Of a stretch of DNA of 64,000 nt, positions 1 to 11,651 are shown piece by piece. This stretch comes from Corynebacterium sp. HMSC04H06 (lineage in GTDB: Bacteria; Actinomycetota; Actinomycetes; Mycobacteriales; Mycobacteriaceae), in NCBI RefSeq assembly GCF_001815935.1, contig NZ_KV823416.1:1-64000 (forward strand), read 5' to 3'. The translations under genes were made by a program, and so were the position numbers. The stretch's first letter is position 1. Each line of letters opens with the position of its first letter. The notes under the pieces are model-generated. The model saw only the letters and a program-made list of their open reading frames with translations. It made no database searches and had not been told where the DNA came from.

Positions 1-349
1 CCGCGGCCCGGGAGAGCACCACGCAGGCCCCGCCGCCTAGGCCCTGCAGGAAGCGGGCCGCGACCAGCACGCCGATGTTGGGCGCCAGCGCCGCCAGCAC
101 CGACGCGGCCACCGCCCCCACCGCGCCGAGCAGGAGCAGGGTCTTGCGCCCGAGGGCATCGGAAAGCGGGCCGATAAACAGCTGGCCCGCCGCCAGGCCG
201 ACGAAGAACGCGGTCAGCGTGAGCTGGACCCACGCATCCGCCACCCCGAACTCCGCCGCGATGGCGGACATGACCGGCAGGTACACGTCCGTGGCGAAGG
301 CGGCAGTGGCCGACAGCAGCGCCAGGGACAGAAGAAGTGAATAGGGCAC
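1..349 (-). CDS. Bcr/CflA-type MFS drug efflux transporter, N-terminal part (cut by window edge)
   Basis: The first 116 codons of a major facilitator gene read leftwards and leave the window at base 1. The translation opens with a hydrophobic helix, then TDVYLPVM, VQLTLTAFFVGLAAGQL and GPLSDALGRK. These are hallmark strings of the Bcr/CflA drug:proton antiporters: the TD(M/V)YLP turn after helix 1 and the motif A loop between helices 2 and 3. A GTG start at 349 is preferred because an AGGA Shine-Dalgarno lies a few bases upstream. The gene follows the ABC permease by only 27 bases, and a perfect hairpin covers its start region. The substrate cannot be told; the family exports antibiotics, dyes or amino-acid derivatives. 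Confidence 0.8.
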   Translation of the reverse strand, partial: MPYSLLLSLALLSATAAFATDVYLPVMSAIAAEFGVADAWVQLTLTAFFVGLAAGQLFIGPLSDALGRKTLLLLGAVGAVAASVLAALAPNIGVLVAARFLQGLGGGACVVLSRAA

Positions 350-371
350 GGTTTCCTAGACTAAACCGTGC
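346..371 (-). promoter_or_regulatory. Perfect 9-bp hairpin covering the start of the MFS gene
   Basis: Arms 346-354 (GCACGGTTT) and 363-371 (AAACCGTGC) are perfectly complementary around an 8-base loop. On the minus strand the loop carries the AGG Shine-Dalgarno and the 3' arm contains the GTG start codon of the transporter. It has no U-run, so an ordinary intrinsic terminator for the upstream ABC operon is less likely than a structure limiting translation or a repressor operator. Confidence 0.55.
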
Positions 372-376
372 GGGCC

Positions 377-1138
377 TTAGGCGTCGCGCTTTTGCAGCAG
401 GAAAACGCCCAGCAGCCACAGGCCACCGGCCCACAGCAGGAAGATAACCAGGTTCATCCAGTTGGCGTCCCACACCGCCTTTTCCGGCACGGTCTCAAAG
501 ATCCAGTTCTGCAAGGCCGTAAACGGCATGAACGGGGCGATGTGCTCACCAATCTTCGGCAGTCGCCCGATGAACTGGTCGATGCCCAGGTTCAGGATCA
601 AGCAGATGGCCACGGTGCCGGCAGTCTGCCGCAGCAACAGGCCCATGCCCTGGGAAAACAGCACCATCGCCGCCATCACCAGCGGGTAGACCCACAGGAA
701 GCGCCGGGCGCTCTCACTGTTCCACGGGTCATAATCCGGGGCGACCTCGCCGGCAATGGCCTGGGTGAGCAGGTAGACGCCCACCAGCGCGATGAATACC
801 AAAAGAGCGGAAATTACCGCGTACATGACCAGCTTGACCACCGCCACCATCGGGCGGTTCGGGTTGGCCATGTAGACGTTGGTCTGGATGTTGTAGCGGT
901 ATTCGGTGGTGATGATCATGATGGACTGGATCATCAGCACCGGCAGGCCCAGCATCCAGACGGCGGTGGCCGAGGACTCCGGGGTCAGGAACATGGCGGC
1001 CTCCGGCGTCTGCCGGGTAACAGACGCGTTCAGGGCGCTCCAGCCCCAGGTCAGCAGGAAGAACACGGCGCTGGTGAGCCAGAACGACCGCGTGGTAATC
1101 AGCTTGGTCCACTCTGCGCGCAAAGTATTAACGAGCAT
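377..1138 (-). CDS. ABC-2 type transporter permease
   Basis: A 253-residue membrane protein with about six hydrophobic segments, starting after a short cytoplasmic stretch (LRAEWTKLITTRSFW) typical of ABC-2 permeases such as the antibiotic and bacteriocin exporters. ATG 1138 is chosen over an upstream TTG at 1153 because it has a GAGGGGG ribosome site about seven bases away. It overlaps the end of the preceding ATPase gene by 11 bases, so the two are translationally coupled and presumably form one export complex with two ATPase and two permease subunits. Substrate unknown. Confidence 0.8.
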   Translation of the reverse strand: MLVNTLRAEWTKLITTRSFWLTSAVFFLLTWGWSALNASVTRQTPEAAMFLTPESSATAVWMLGLPVLMIQSIMIITTEYRYNIQTNVYMANPNRPMVAVVKLVMYAVISALLVFIALVGVYLLTQAIAGEVAPDYDPWNSESARRFLWVYPLVMAAMVLFSQGMGLLLRQTAGTVAICLILNLGIDQFIGRLPKIGEHIAPFMPFTALQNWIFETVPEKAVWDANWMNLVIFLLWAGGLWLLGVFLLQKRDA

Positions 1139-2066
1139 CGTCAGCCCCCTCAATCTGGCCGTGGTATTGGACCGCGTGGCCGGTCATTTCCATGAAAGCG
1201 TCCTCCAGCGAGGCGCGGTGCAGCGTGAGCTCGTTCAGCGGCACGCCCACCGAGTACGCCAGCTGCCCGATAAGGTCCGTGGCCTGCTCCGGGATAACCA
1301 GCGTGGGCCGACCCTCCTGGTCCTGGCTGTGCTGGTAGGTGATGTTCTCCTCCTCCAGCGCGTTGGTGAACGCGTCCAGGTACTCGGAGCGGACGATAAC
1401 CTGCGAGGCGGCGTGCTCCTTGATGAAGTCGTAGGTGGACTGGTTGGCCACCAGCTGGCCGCGGCCGATAACCACCAGGTGGTCGGCGGTCATGGACATC
1501 TCCGACAAAAGGTGCGAGGACACCAGGATGGTGCGGCCTTCCCGGGCGAGCGCCTGGAGCAAGTCGCGCACCCAGCGGATGCCCTCCGGGTCCAGGCCGT
1601 TGACTGGCTCGTCCAGGATCAACACGCCCGGGTTGCCCAACAGGGCGCTGGCCAGCCCCAGGCGCTGCCCCATGCCCAGCGAGAAGCCGCCGGCCTTCTT
1701 GCCGGCCACGTCCGACAGGCCCACCAGGCCCAGCACCTCGTCCACGCGGCGGGTGGGGATGCCGTTGGACTGCGCCATCCACTTCAGGTGATTGGCCGCC
1801 GAGCGGTTCGGGTGCACGGCCTTCGCATCCAGCAGCGCGCCGACCTCCCGCAGCGGGTTCTTCATCTCTCGGTAGCTCTTGCCGCCGATGCGGGCCGTGC
1901 CCGCCGTCGGCTTATCCAAGCCCAAGATCATGCGCATGGTGGTGGATTTGCCCGCACCGTTGGGTCCCAAGAAGCCGGTCACCATTCCGGGGTTGACCGT
2001 AAAACTTAAGTTATCGACGGCGCGGACCGACTTATACTGCTTAGTCAGCCCGTTCACTTCAATCAT
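1128..2066 (-). CDS. ABC transporter ATP-binding protein
   Basis: A 312-residue nucleotide-binding subunit. Walker A is GPNGAGKST near residue 37, the signature region is FSLGMGQRLGLA and Walker B is VLILDEPVNGLD. The roughly 80 residues after the ATPase core are the regulatory tail common in drug- and lantibiotic-type exporter ATPases (CcmA/BcrA group). ATG 2066 gives the usual MIEVNGLTKQY opening; a GTG two codons upstream is possible. First gene of the two-gene exporter operon with the permease downstream. Confidence 0.85.
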   Translation of the reverse strand: MIEVNGLTKQYKSVRAVDNLSFTVNPGMVTGFLGPNGAGKSTTMRMILGLDKPTAGTARIGGKSYREMKNPLREVGALLDAKAVHPNRSAANHLKWMAQSNGIPTRRVDEVLGLVGLSDVAGKKAGGFSLGMGQRLGLASALLGNPGVLILDEPVNGLDPEGIRWVRDLLQALAREGRTILVSSHLLSEMSMTADHLVVIGRGQLVANQSTYDFIKEHAASQVIVRSEYLDAFTNALEEENITYQHSQDQEGRPTLVIPEQATDLIGQLAYSVGVPLNELTLHRASLEDAFMEMTGHAVQYHGQIEGADDAR

Positions 2067-2096
2067 GCCCACTAGCGTGCCACAATTCGGGCGGTT

Positions 2097-2612
2097 TTAC
2101 CTGCCCAAGGCACGCGCCGCGCGGCACAAATCCGCGTAAGCGGAGCGGAAGGCGGACAGCAGCGGCAGCTGTTCGACCTCACCGAGCGGCACCCAGCGCA
2201 GCTCCTGCGATTCCTCATTAGGCACGGTGTCCAGCAGATTTCCGGTCTTGGTCCGGGCCAGGACCGAGGTATAGGTCCAGCCGCCGGGCAGCTCTGGGCG
2301 CGCGGGGTTGGCCGGGTAGGGACCGGCGGTAACAATCTCATCAATAATTTCTATGTCCCCCGGGTCGATGGTGCATTCCTCGACCGCCTCGCGCACCGCT
2401 GCCTGGCTGGCGGTTTCGTGCAAGTCCCGAGCGCCGCCGGGAATCCCCCAGGTGCCGCCCTGGTGGGTCCACTGCGCGCGGTGCTGGAGCAGGACCCGCG
2501 GGCCCTCGGCCACCAGGAACAGGCCGGCCGCGCCGTAGAGTCCCCAGGCCGGTTTGCCGCCTGGGCCAGCTGCCCAGCCGTCACCGCTTTCGGGTTTGCC
2601 TGCCACATTCAT
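2097..2612 (-). CDS. Nudix hydrolase
   Basis: A 171-residue Nudix-fold pyrophosphohydrolase. The Nudix box runs from about residue 60 to 82, with the pattern G-x5-E-x7-REAVEE and Thr where the consensus has Gly two residues after the second catalytic Glu. Such proteins hydrolyse nucleoside diphosphates linked to another group (8-oxo-dGTP, NDP-sugars, NADH); the substrate cannot be predicted here. A longer open frame extends upstream, but ATG 2612 has a GGAGG site five bases away and the upstream extension has no family similarity. It is divergent from glnX. Confidence 0.85.
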   Translation of the reverse strand: MNVAGKPESGDGWAAGPGGKPAWGLYGAAGLFLVAEGPRVLLQHRAQWTHQGGTWGIPGGARDLHETASQAAVREAVEECTIDPGDIEIIDEIVTAGPYPANPARPELPGGWTYTSVLARTKTGNLLDTVPNEESQELRWVPLGEVEQLPLLSAFRSAYADLCRAARALGR

Positions 2613-2690
2613 CACCCTCCATGCTATAACTTTTGACAAAACCCCGCGGACAGGTGGCGTAGCACACAGCAGAAAAGCTATTCTAGATGA

Positions 2691-4195
2691 ATGACCGGTT
2701 CCGGGGCACCCAGCTTGATGCGGCCACGCCGCAGGAAACCTAAGTCGACCCAGCCCACCGAGCACGACTCCCAGTTCGCCGGGGGCGACCACTGGCTCGA
2801 CGACCTCACGGCCCCAGCAGACCCTGCCTTCAACCCAGCCACCCACCTGGCGATGTCCACCTTCGCCGGGCCCGCGCGCCTGGCCCGCCGCATCTGGTCC
2901 TTCCTGGAGACCACTCCCGGCAAGCTCTTCACCGTCACGGTGATTCTGACCCTGGCCATCGCCGCGGCCGGCATCTCCATGTCCAATTCCTCGGCCGCCC
3001 GGCAGGACAACCTAGATACCCTGCTGTCCACCACGGAGCCGATGTCGAACTCGGCCCACAACCTCTACACCTCCCTCTCCCTGGCGGATACCGTCGCCAC
3101 CACCGGCTTCGTCCAGGCCGGCGTCGAGTCCGGCGTGAACCGGCAGAAGTACAACGACGCGATCGACCGGGCATCGGTAGCCGCCACCGAGTCCATCCTG
3201 GGCACCTCCGACGACGACCAGCGAATCCGGGACCTGGTCGGCTTCATCCAGCGCGAGCTGCCGGTCTATACCTCCATGGTGGAAACCGCCCGCGCCAACC
3301 ACCGCGCCGGCAACGCCGTGGCCAGCGCCTATATGTCCAACGCCTCGACGCTGATGCGCGAGGAGATCCTGCCCGCCGCCGACGAGCTTTTCCAGCTGAC
3401 CAGCCAGAAGGTCTCCGACGAGCGCCGCGAGCTCACCCGCCCCCAGTGGGTGCCGCTATCCGGACTGGTGGCCGCCGTCATCTTCCTGGTGCTGGCACAG
3501 TGGTGGCTGTGGCGGCTAACCCGGCGCCGCTTCAACCGCGGCTTTGTCACCGCCACCGGCCTGCTCACCCTGGCGGTGCTGTGGGTGGCCCTGTCCAACC
3601 TGGCGACCTGGTCCGCCGGCATGCAGGGCTTCGAGGACGCCTCCCGCCCGTGGGACGCGCTGACGAATTCGCGCATCGCCGCGCAGCAGGCCCGTACCTC
3701 GGAGACTCTAGCCCTGGTCAACCGCCAGTCGGAGCAGGAGACCGCCGTGACCTTTGACGAGACCACCGAATCCATCTCCCGCGCGCTGGAGGACTACGCG
3801 GCCTCCGAGTCAATCACCACCGAGTCCGAGCTCGACCGCGACGACCTCATCCGCGGCGCCCAGCACTCGCTGGAGCGCTGGACCCAGTCCCATGAGGCGC
3901 TGCTCAACGCGCTCAGCGAGGGCCGCTACGACGACGCCATCTTCTTGGCCACCGACCCCAACCCGGGCGACACGCTGCCCGGGGAGACCTCGCCCACCAG
4001 CGCGGCCAGCTCCTTCAACGATCTCGACAGCACCCTGGACCAGCTCATCGCCGACGCCCGGCGCGCCATGCGCCTGCACATCCAGGAGGGCCTGACCGCC
4101 ATGACGTTGGTCTCCAGCGCGGTCATGTTGCTGACCGTGGCCGCGGTGATTTCGGTCTGGCTGGGCATCCGCCCCCGAGTGCAGGAGTACCTCTA

Positions 4196-4196
<1 letters not shown>
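2691..4196 (+). CDS. glnX: GlnX-like membrane protein, first gene of the PknG signalling operon
   Basis: A 501-residue protein. Hydrophobic segments are visible near residues 75-95, 253-276, 285-310 and 468-493, with a hydrophilic loop of about 155 residues between the first two and another between the third and fourth. This four-helix layout with two extracytoplasmic domains matches corynebacterial and mycobacterial GlnX, which transmits an amino-acid signal from lipoprotein GlnH to kinase PknG. The N-terminal 70 residues are polar and presumably cytosolic. The stop overlaps the glnH start (TAATG), indicating coupled translation. Identity rests on topology plus the exact glnX-glnH-pknG order. 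Confidence 0.88.
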
Positions 4197-7652
<3,456 letters not shown>

Positions 7653-7679
7653 GTTCCTTTGGGGCCGGGGCGGGGACGG

Positions 7680-7717
7680 GGAAATCATCGACCTTTGCGC
7701 AGAGGGTGATATTTTCC
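7680..7717. repeat. Palindromic repeat, family 1, copy A
   Basis: A 38-base imperfect palindrome centred on TGCGCA (7696-7701), with arms beginning GGAAAT and ending TTTTCC; 11 of 16 arm positions pair. The first 23 bases match the reverse complement of copy B at 22 of 23 positions, so the two copies are inverted relative to each other. It lies between the end of pknG and the end of the convergent DUF559-type gene. Confidence 0.75.
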
Positions 7718-7737
7718 ACCGGTTCCCCCTTGAACCC

Positions 7738-7764
7738 GGGCGGAAATATCGACTTCTGCCGCCC
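7738..7764. repeat. Half copy of palindromic repeat family 1
   Basis: The stretch beginning GGAAATATCGACTTCTGC (from 7742) repeats the left half of copy B with one change, then departs from it. It is enclosed by its own small inverted repeat, GGGCGG (7738-7743) and CCGCCC (7759-7764). Confidence 0.6.
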
Positions 7765-7816
7765 AACCACCTCGCGTCCGACGCACGAATAGCCGTGACC
7801 AGCGGTTTTAAGCGCC

Positions 7817-7853
7817 GGAAATATCGGCTTCTGCGCAAAGGTCGATAATTTCC
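7817..7853. repeat. Palindromic repeat, family 1, copy B
   Basis: A 37-base palindrome centred on TGCGCA (7832-7837), starting GGAAATATCGG and ending GATAATTTCC. It ends ten bases before the stop of the DUF559-type gene at 7863. Its size, imperfect dyad, paired inverted copies and intergenic position recall REP/BIME elements. Confidence 0.75.
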
Positions 7854-7862
7854 AAGCCCGCC

Positions 7863-8765
7863 CTACCTCCTCGCCCGCCGCAACGTGGTGGTCAGCATCT
7901 CCATAAACTCGGCGTAGCCGCTGAAGAGCTGGCGGGGTGTCACCCGGCGAACCACGAAGCCCTGGTTTTGCAGGTAGACCTCGCGGTCGCGCTCGGAGCG
8001 AATGACGTCCTCGACCGCGCGGCCGTAGGTCTGCCCGTCGTATTTGGAAGCGCCGTCCACCTCGAGAGCCAGCCAACCGTCGATGAGCAGGTCCACACGG
8101 AAGGCCCCGATCCGGGCCTGCGGCTCGACGCGGTGGCGCTGCGCCAACCCGCTGTGGATGAGTAGGCCGCGGGCAAGCGACTCGTACGGCGACTCCGAGA
8201 CGCCAATCGCGGCCTCAATGACCTGGCGGGCCTGGCCAATCCCCCGCGTGCCCCTGAGCCGGCGGGCCACGGCCTCCAGCGCGGCGCGCTCATAACCGCG
8301 GGCCAGGTAGCTGTCGGCGGCCACCAGCCCGCGCACGAAGCCGTGCAGGCGGGCTAGGTCCACCACGGTGCGGGCCGGGCTCGTGGCTCTGACGCTCGGG
8401 GCGCCTTCCTCAGCAGAAGCCGAAACAGAAACCGAAACAGAAACCGAGACGATATCGCCCGGCGGCAGCTTCATCTTGTGGTAGCGCCACCCGGGCGGTA
8501 CCTGCGCGTTGGGCGGGGCGGTGCCGCCGGCGAGGGCGAGTTCTATGTCCTCCTCCCCGCGGGCGCTGAGCACCCACAGCCGGTGGACGCGGGCGGCCGA
8601 GCAGGCCGCCAGCACCGCGCGGTGGGCGCTGAGCGCGGCGGCCAGGCAGCGCAGCCGAGTCTGCTCATGGACGGGTAAGGAGGTATAAGCCTGCGCGTCG
8701 ACAGTTACTTGCGGCGCCAGGCGGGTGCAGTCGGCATTAGCGGTACGGGTCTTAGTCAGTTTCAT
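7863..8765 (-). CDS. DUF559-type protein with PD-(D/E)XK nuclease-like C-terminus (AbiEi-like family)
   Basis: A 300-residue protein. The C-terminal 110 residues resemble the DUF559/VSR-like endonuclease fold: ESPYESLAR (Glu195), RVDLL (Asp225) and LALEVDG (Glu235, Asp237), followed by an Arg-rich helix and a VVRRVTPRQL strand. The N-terminal half has the HRAVLAACSAARVHRLW string seen in actinobacterial AbiEi-type proteins that often carry this tail. Residues 107-117 are a Ser-Val alternation encoded by a 12-bp tandem repeat (8422-8445). It is not part of an operon, no AbiEii-like partner is adjacent, and palindromic repeats lie just downstream. Activity is unproven. A paralogue of the same architecture is at 36081-36932. 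Confidence 0.7.
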   Translation of the reverse strand: MKLTKTRTANADCTRLAPQVTVDAQAYTSLPVHEQTRLRCLAAALSAHRAVLAACSAARVHRLWVLSARGEEDIELALAGGTAPPNAQVPPGWRYHKMKLPPGDIVSVSVSVSVSASAEEGAPSVRATSPARTVVDLARLHGFVRGLVAADSYLARGYERAALEAVARRLRGTRGIGQARQVIEAAIGVSESPYESLARGLLIHSGLAQRHRVEPQARIGAFRVDLLIDGWLALEVDGASKYDGQTYGRAVEDVIRSERDREVYLQNQGFVVRRVTPRQLFSGYAEFMEMLTTTLRRARR

Positions 8766-8827
8766 ACCGCCATCCTGGCCGGAAGCGCAAGCCCCGGTCT
8801 AGGCCACCCCGGCCCAGATACAGCAAA

Positions 8828-8866
8828 ACTGTGGATAACTGGGCGCGGGCCCTAGTTATCCACAGT
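8828..8866 (-). terminator. Hairpin downstream of ackA built from two inverted perfect DnaA boxes
   Basis: Arms 8828-8840 and 8854-8866 form a perfect 13-bp inverted repeat around a 13-base GC-rich loop that can pair further (GGGC with GCCC). Each arm contains an exact DnaA box, TTATCCACA (8856-8864 on plus, 8838-8830 on minus). Read on the minus strand the stem is followed by TTTT, so it can act as the intrinsic terminator of the pta-ackA operon. Confidence 0.65.
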
Positions 8867-8904
8867 CTCGGGCGCGCTCAAGTGGCGCGCGGCAGCACAA
8901 GGTG

Positions 8905-10125
8905 CTAGTACAGGCCGGCCTCGCGGGCCATGGCGGCGATCTCGGCGGACTTTTGCGCGATGGCCAGCTCCTCATTGGTCGGGACCACGAAGACCTTGAC
9001 CGGGGAGTCCGCGGTGGAAATCATGCGCGGCTCCTTGGAACGGACCAGGTTGGCTTCCTTATCGAAGTGGATGCCGTACATGTCCAGGTTGTACAGGGAG
9101 TCCTGGCGGACCTCGGTGTCGTTCTCACCGACGCCGGCGGTAAAGGTGATGGCGTCGACGCGGCCGAGCGCAATCATGTAGGAACCAATGAAGCGGCGCA
9201 GCTGGTGGATGTAGATGTTGTACGCCAGCCAGGCGTCGGAGTCCTCATTCTCAATCCGCTCGCGCAGCACGCGGAAGTCGTTGACGCCGGAAATACCCTT
9301 CACACCAGACTGCTTGTTGAGCAGTTTGTCGATCTCATCGATGGACATGCCCGCCTGGCGGGACAGGTGGAAGATGATGCCCGGGTCGATGTCGCCGGAG
9401 CGGGTACCCATTGCCAGGCCGGCCAGCGGAGTAAGGCCCATCGAGGTGTCGATGGCGCGGCCGTTGGAAATAGCGGCGGCGGAAGCACCGTTGCCCAGGT
9501 GCAGCGTGATCTGGTGGGTATGCCCCGGGTCGCGGCCCAGCAGCTTCGGGACCTGCTGCGAGACGAACTCGTGGGAGGTGCCGTGGAAGCCGTAGCGGCG
9601 GATGTCGTACTTCGTCGCGATTTCCTTGTTGATGGCGTACAGCGCGGCGGCCGGGGCCATGCGATTGAAGAAGGCGGTGTCGAAGACGGCGACGTGCGGC
9701 AGGTCCGGCAGGATGGCGCGCGCGACGCGGATGCCGTCCAGGTTGGCCGGGTTGTGCAGCGGGGCCAGCGGGATGAGATCCTCGATCATGGACTCGATCT
9801 GCTCGTCCAGCAGCTGCGGTTCGCTGAACAGGCGGCCGCCGTGGACGACACGGTGGCCGACGGCGATGAGCTCCAGCTGGGTGGGGCCGACCTGGTTGTC
9901 CTCCATGATTTCGAAGGCGCGCTTCAGGCCCGCGGTATGGTCGGGGATTTCCAGCTCTTCGCGGATCTTCTCGCCGTTGACGGTGACGTTGATGGCACCG
10001 TTCGGCTCACCGATCTGCTCGACCAGGCCGGTGACCAGCGGAGCGTCGGTGGCTTCGTTCTCCGGGTTCACCACCTGGAACTTGATGGAGGAAGAGCCGG
10101 AGTTAAGTACAAGAACGTAGGCCAT
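8905..10125 (-). CDS. ackA: Acetate kinase
   Basis: A 406-residue acetate kinase, which interconverts acetyl phosphate plus ADP and acetate plus ATP in the cytosol. The family strings are present: [11 protein letters not shown] at the N-terminus, [35 protein letters not shown] and the ATP-site segment FTAGVGEND. The length is normal. The ATG directly abuts the stop of pta with no gap, so the pair forms one operon for overflow acetate production and acetate activation. In C. glutamicum this operon is controlled by RamA, RamB, SugR and GlxR. Confidence 0.97.
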   Translation of the reverse strand: MAYVLVLNSGSSSIKFQVVNPENEATDAPLVTGLVEQIGEPNGAINVTVNGEKIREELEIPDHTAGLKRAFEIMEDNQVGPTQLELIAVGHRVVHGGRLFSEPQLLDEQIESMIEDLIPLAPLHNPANLDGIRVARAILPDLPHVAVFDTAFFNRMAPAAALYAINKEIATKYDIRRYGFHGTSHEFVSQQVPKLLGRDPGHTHQITLHLGNGASAAAISNGRAIDTSMGLTPLAGLAMGTRSGDIDPGIIFHLSRQAGMSIDEIDKLLNKQSGVKGISGVNDFRVLRERIENEDSDAWLAYNIYIHQLRRFIGSYMIALGRVDAITFTAGVGENDTEVRQDSLYNLDMYGIHFDKEANLVRSKEPRMISTADSPVKVFVVPTNEELAIAQKSAEIAAMAREAGLY

Positions 10126-11502
10126 TTAGGCGTTGCCTCCTGCCTGGATAGCGGTAATAGCGACGGTGTTGACAATATCGGGGACGGTAGCGCCTCGGGA
10201 CAGATCGTTGACCGGCTTGTTTAGCCCCTGCAGGATCGGGCCCACGGCCAGGGCACCGCCGGTGCGCTGCGCGGTCTTGTAGCCGATGTTGCCGGCTTCC
10301 AGGTCCGGGAAGATGAAGACGTTGGCCTGGCCGGCGACCTCGGAGTCGGGCATCTTCTTCTTGGCCACGCCCGGGTCGCAGGCGGCGTCGAATTGCAGCG
10401 GGCCGTCGACCTTGAGGTCGCCGTTGATCTGGCGGGCGGCCTCCACGGCGGCCACGGCGCGGTCCACGTCCGGGCCGGAGCCGGAGGTGCCGGTGGAGTA
10501 GGACAGGACGGCCACGCGCGGGTCGATACCGAACTGGGCTGCGGTCTTCGCGGAGACGGCGGCGATCTCGCCGAGCTGCTCGGCGGTCGGGTTCGGGTTG
10601 ACCGCGCAGTCGCCGAAGGCCCACAGGCGGCCGCGCATGACCATCAGGAAGATGGAAGAGACCACGGAGGCCTCCGGGGTGGTCTTGATGATCTGGAAGG
10701 AAGGCTTGATGGTGTGGGCGGTGGTGTGCGCCGCGCCGGAGACCATGCCGTCGGCCAGGCCCTTGTGGACCATCATGGTGGCGAAGTAGGAGATGTCCTG
10801 CATGGTCTCGCGGGCCTGCTCGAGGGTGACGCCCTTCTTCTTGCGCAGCTCGGCGAAGTCAGCAGCGAATTCCTCGGCCAGCGGGGAGGTCAGGTGATCG
10901 ATGATGGTGGCATCGGTCAGATCCACGCCCAGCTCACCGGCGCGGGTGGCAATGGAGTCCGGGTTGCCCAAGATGGTGAGCTTGACGATGCCCTTCTCCA
11001 GCAGCTGGCCAGCCGCCAGCAGGATGCGGTCGTCGTCGCCCTCCGGTAGCACGACGTGGGCGCCGGCGGCCTTGGCCTGGCCCAGCAGCTGCTGCTCGAA
11101 GACGGGGGCGGACATGACCGGCTCAACGTTGAGGTTAATCTGGCGGGCCAGCGCCTCGCCGTCCTGGAGCCGGTCCGGGGTGACAACGCCGGCGACGGTC
11201 GCCTGCACGTCCTTGGCGTGGCGGACCGCGAGTTCGGCCGCGCCCTTTTCCTGCTCGGCTACGAACAGCAGCGGCACGCCGACGGCGGCGGCAGCTACGG
11301 AGTCGAAGTGGGTGTCACCGGTGCCCTGAATAACTACGGGGCCGTCGGCGGTAAGTTCCGCAGCGACGACGTCGGCGAGCTTCGGGTTGAGCTCATCCAG
11401 AGTGCGCAACTGCGCATCTAGCTGGTGGGCAGTTTCCGCAAGGTTGAGGTCGGCAAAATCACGACCAACGACACTGACAAGGACAGAACGAGCATTAGAC
11501 AT
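10126..11502 (-). CDS. pta: Phosphate acetyltransferase
   Basis: A 458-residue enzyme that exchanges CoA of acetyl-CoA for phosphate. The C-terminal PTA_PTB domain (about residues 140-458) contains VLPEGDDDRIL, MVHKGLADGMVSGA, the SYSTGTSGSG loop and the QFDAACDPGVA active-site segment. The N-terminal 130 residues are a shortened version of the regulatory region of long Pta enzymes, as in C. glutamicum (461 residues). The start ATG 11502 is preceded by an AAAGG ribosome site. First gene of pta-ackA. Confidence 0.97.
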   Translation of the reverse strand: MSNARSVLVSVVGRDFADLNLAETAHQLDAQLRTLDELNPKLADVVAAELTADGPVVIQGTGDTHFDSVAAAAVGVPLLFVAEQEKGAAELAVRHAKDVQATVAGVVTPDRLQDGEALARQINLNVEPVMSAPVFEQQLLGQAKAAGAHVVLPEGDDDRILLAAGQLLEKGIVKLTILGNPDSIATRAGELGVDLTDATIIDHLTSPLAEEFAADFAELRKKKGVTLEQARETMQDISYFATMMVHKGLADGMVSGAAHTTAHTIKPSFQIIKTTPEASVVSSIFLMVMRGRLWAFGDCAVNPNPTAEQLGEIAAVSAKTAAQFGIDPRVAVLSYSTGTSGSGPDVDRAVAAVEAARQINGDLKVDGPLQFDAACDPGVAKKKMPDSEVAGQANVFIFPDLEAGNIGYKTAQRTGGALAVGPILQGLNKPVNDLSRGATVPDIVNTVAITAIQAGGNA

Positions 11503-11548
11503 GCGACGAACCTTTCATTCGCTGTCACGGGGTAATATCCACAGCAGA

Positions 11549-11564
11549 AGTGCTGTATATCACT
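11549..11564. promoter_or_regulatory. GlxR/CRP-like palindrome upstream of pta
   Basis: AGTGCTGTATATCACT is a 16-base interrupted palindrome with outer AGTG/CACT arms, spaced like the corynebacterial GlxR consensus TGTGA-N6-TCACA but with one central mismatch. It lies 47 bases upstream of the pta start, where cAMP-dependent GlxR control is known in C. glutamicum. The match is imperfect. Confidence 0.4.
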
Positions 11565-11651
11565 CAGTAATTTGTTTAGTGACCTCTTCTACCCTACTTC
11601 AGAATGCCCATTTTTTCCGATTCGCGTAGATGTAAAACAGGTCACTCATGA

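Noticed and set aside
7680-7853. CRISPR array
   Set aside because: Two and a half copies, irregular spacing, inverted orientation between copies and no cas genes.
7863-8765. Complete type IV AbiEi/AbiEii toxin-antitoxin pair
   Set aside because: No nucleotidyltransferase (AbiEii) gene lies beside either DUF559-type gene; both stand alone.
8828-8866. Replication origin
   Set aside because: Only two DnaA boxes, no AT-rich unwinding region and no dnaA or dnaN nearby.
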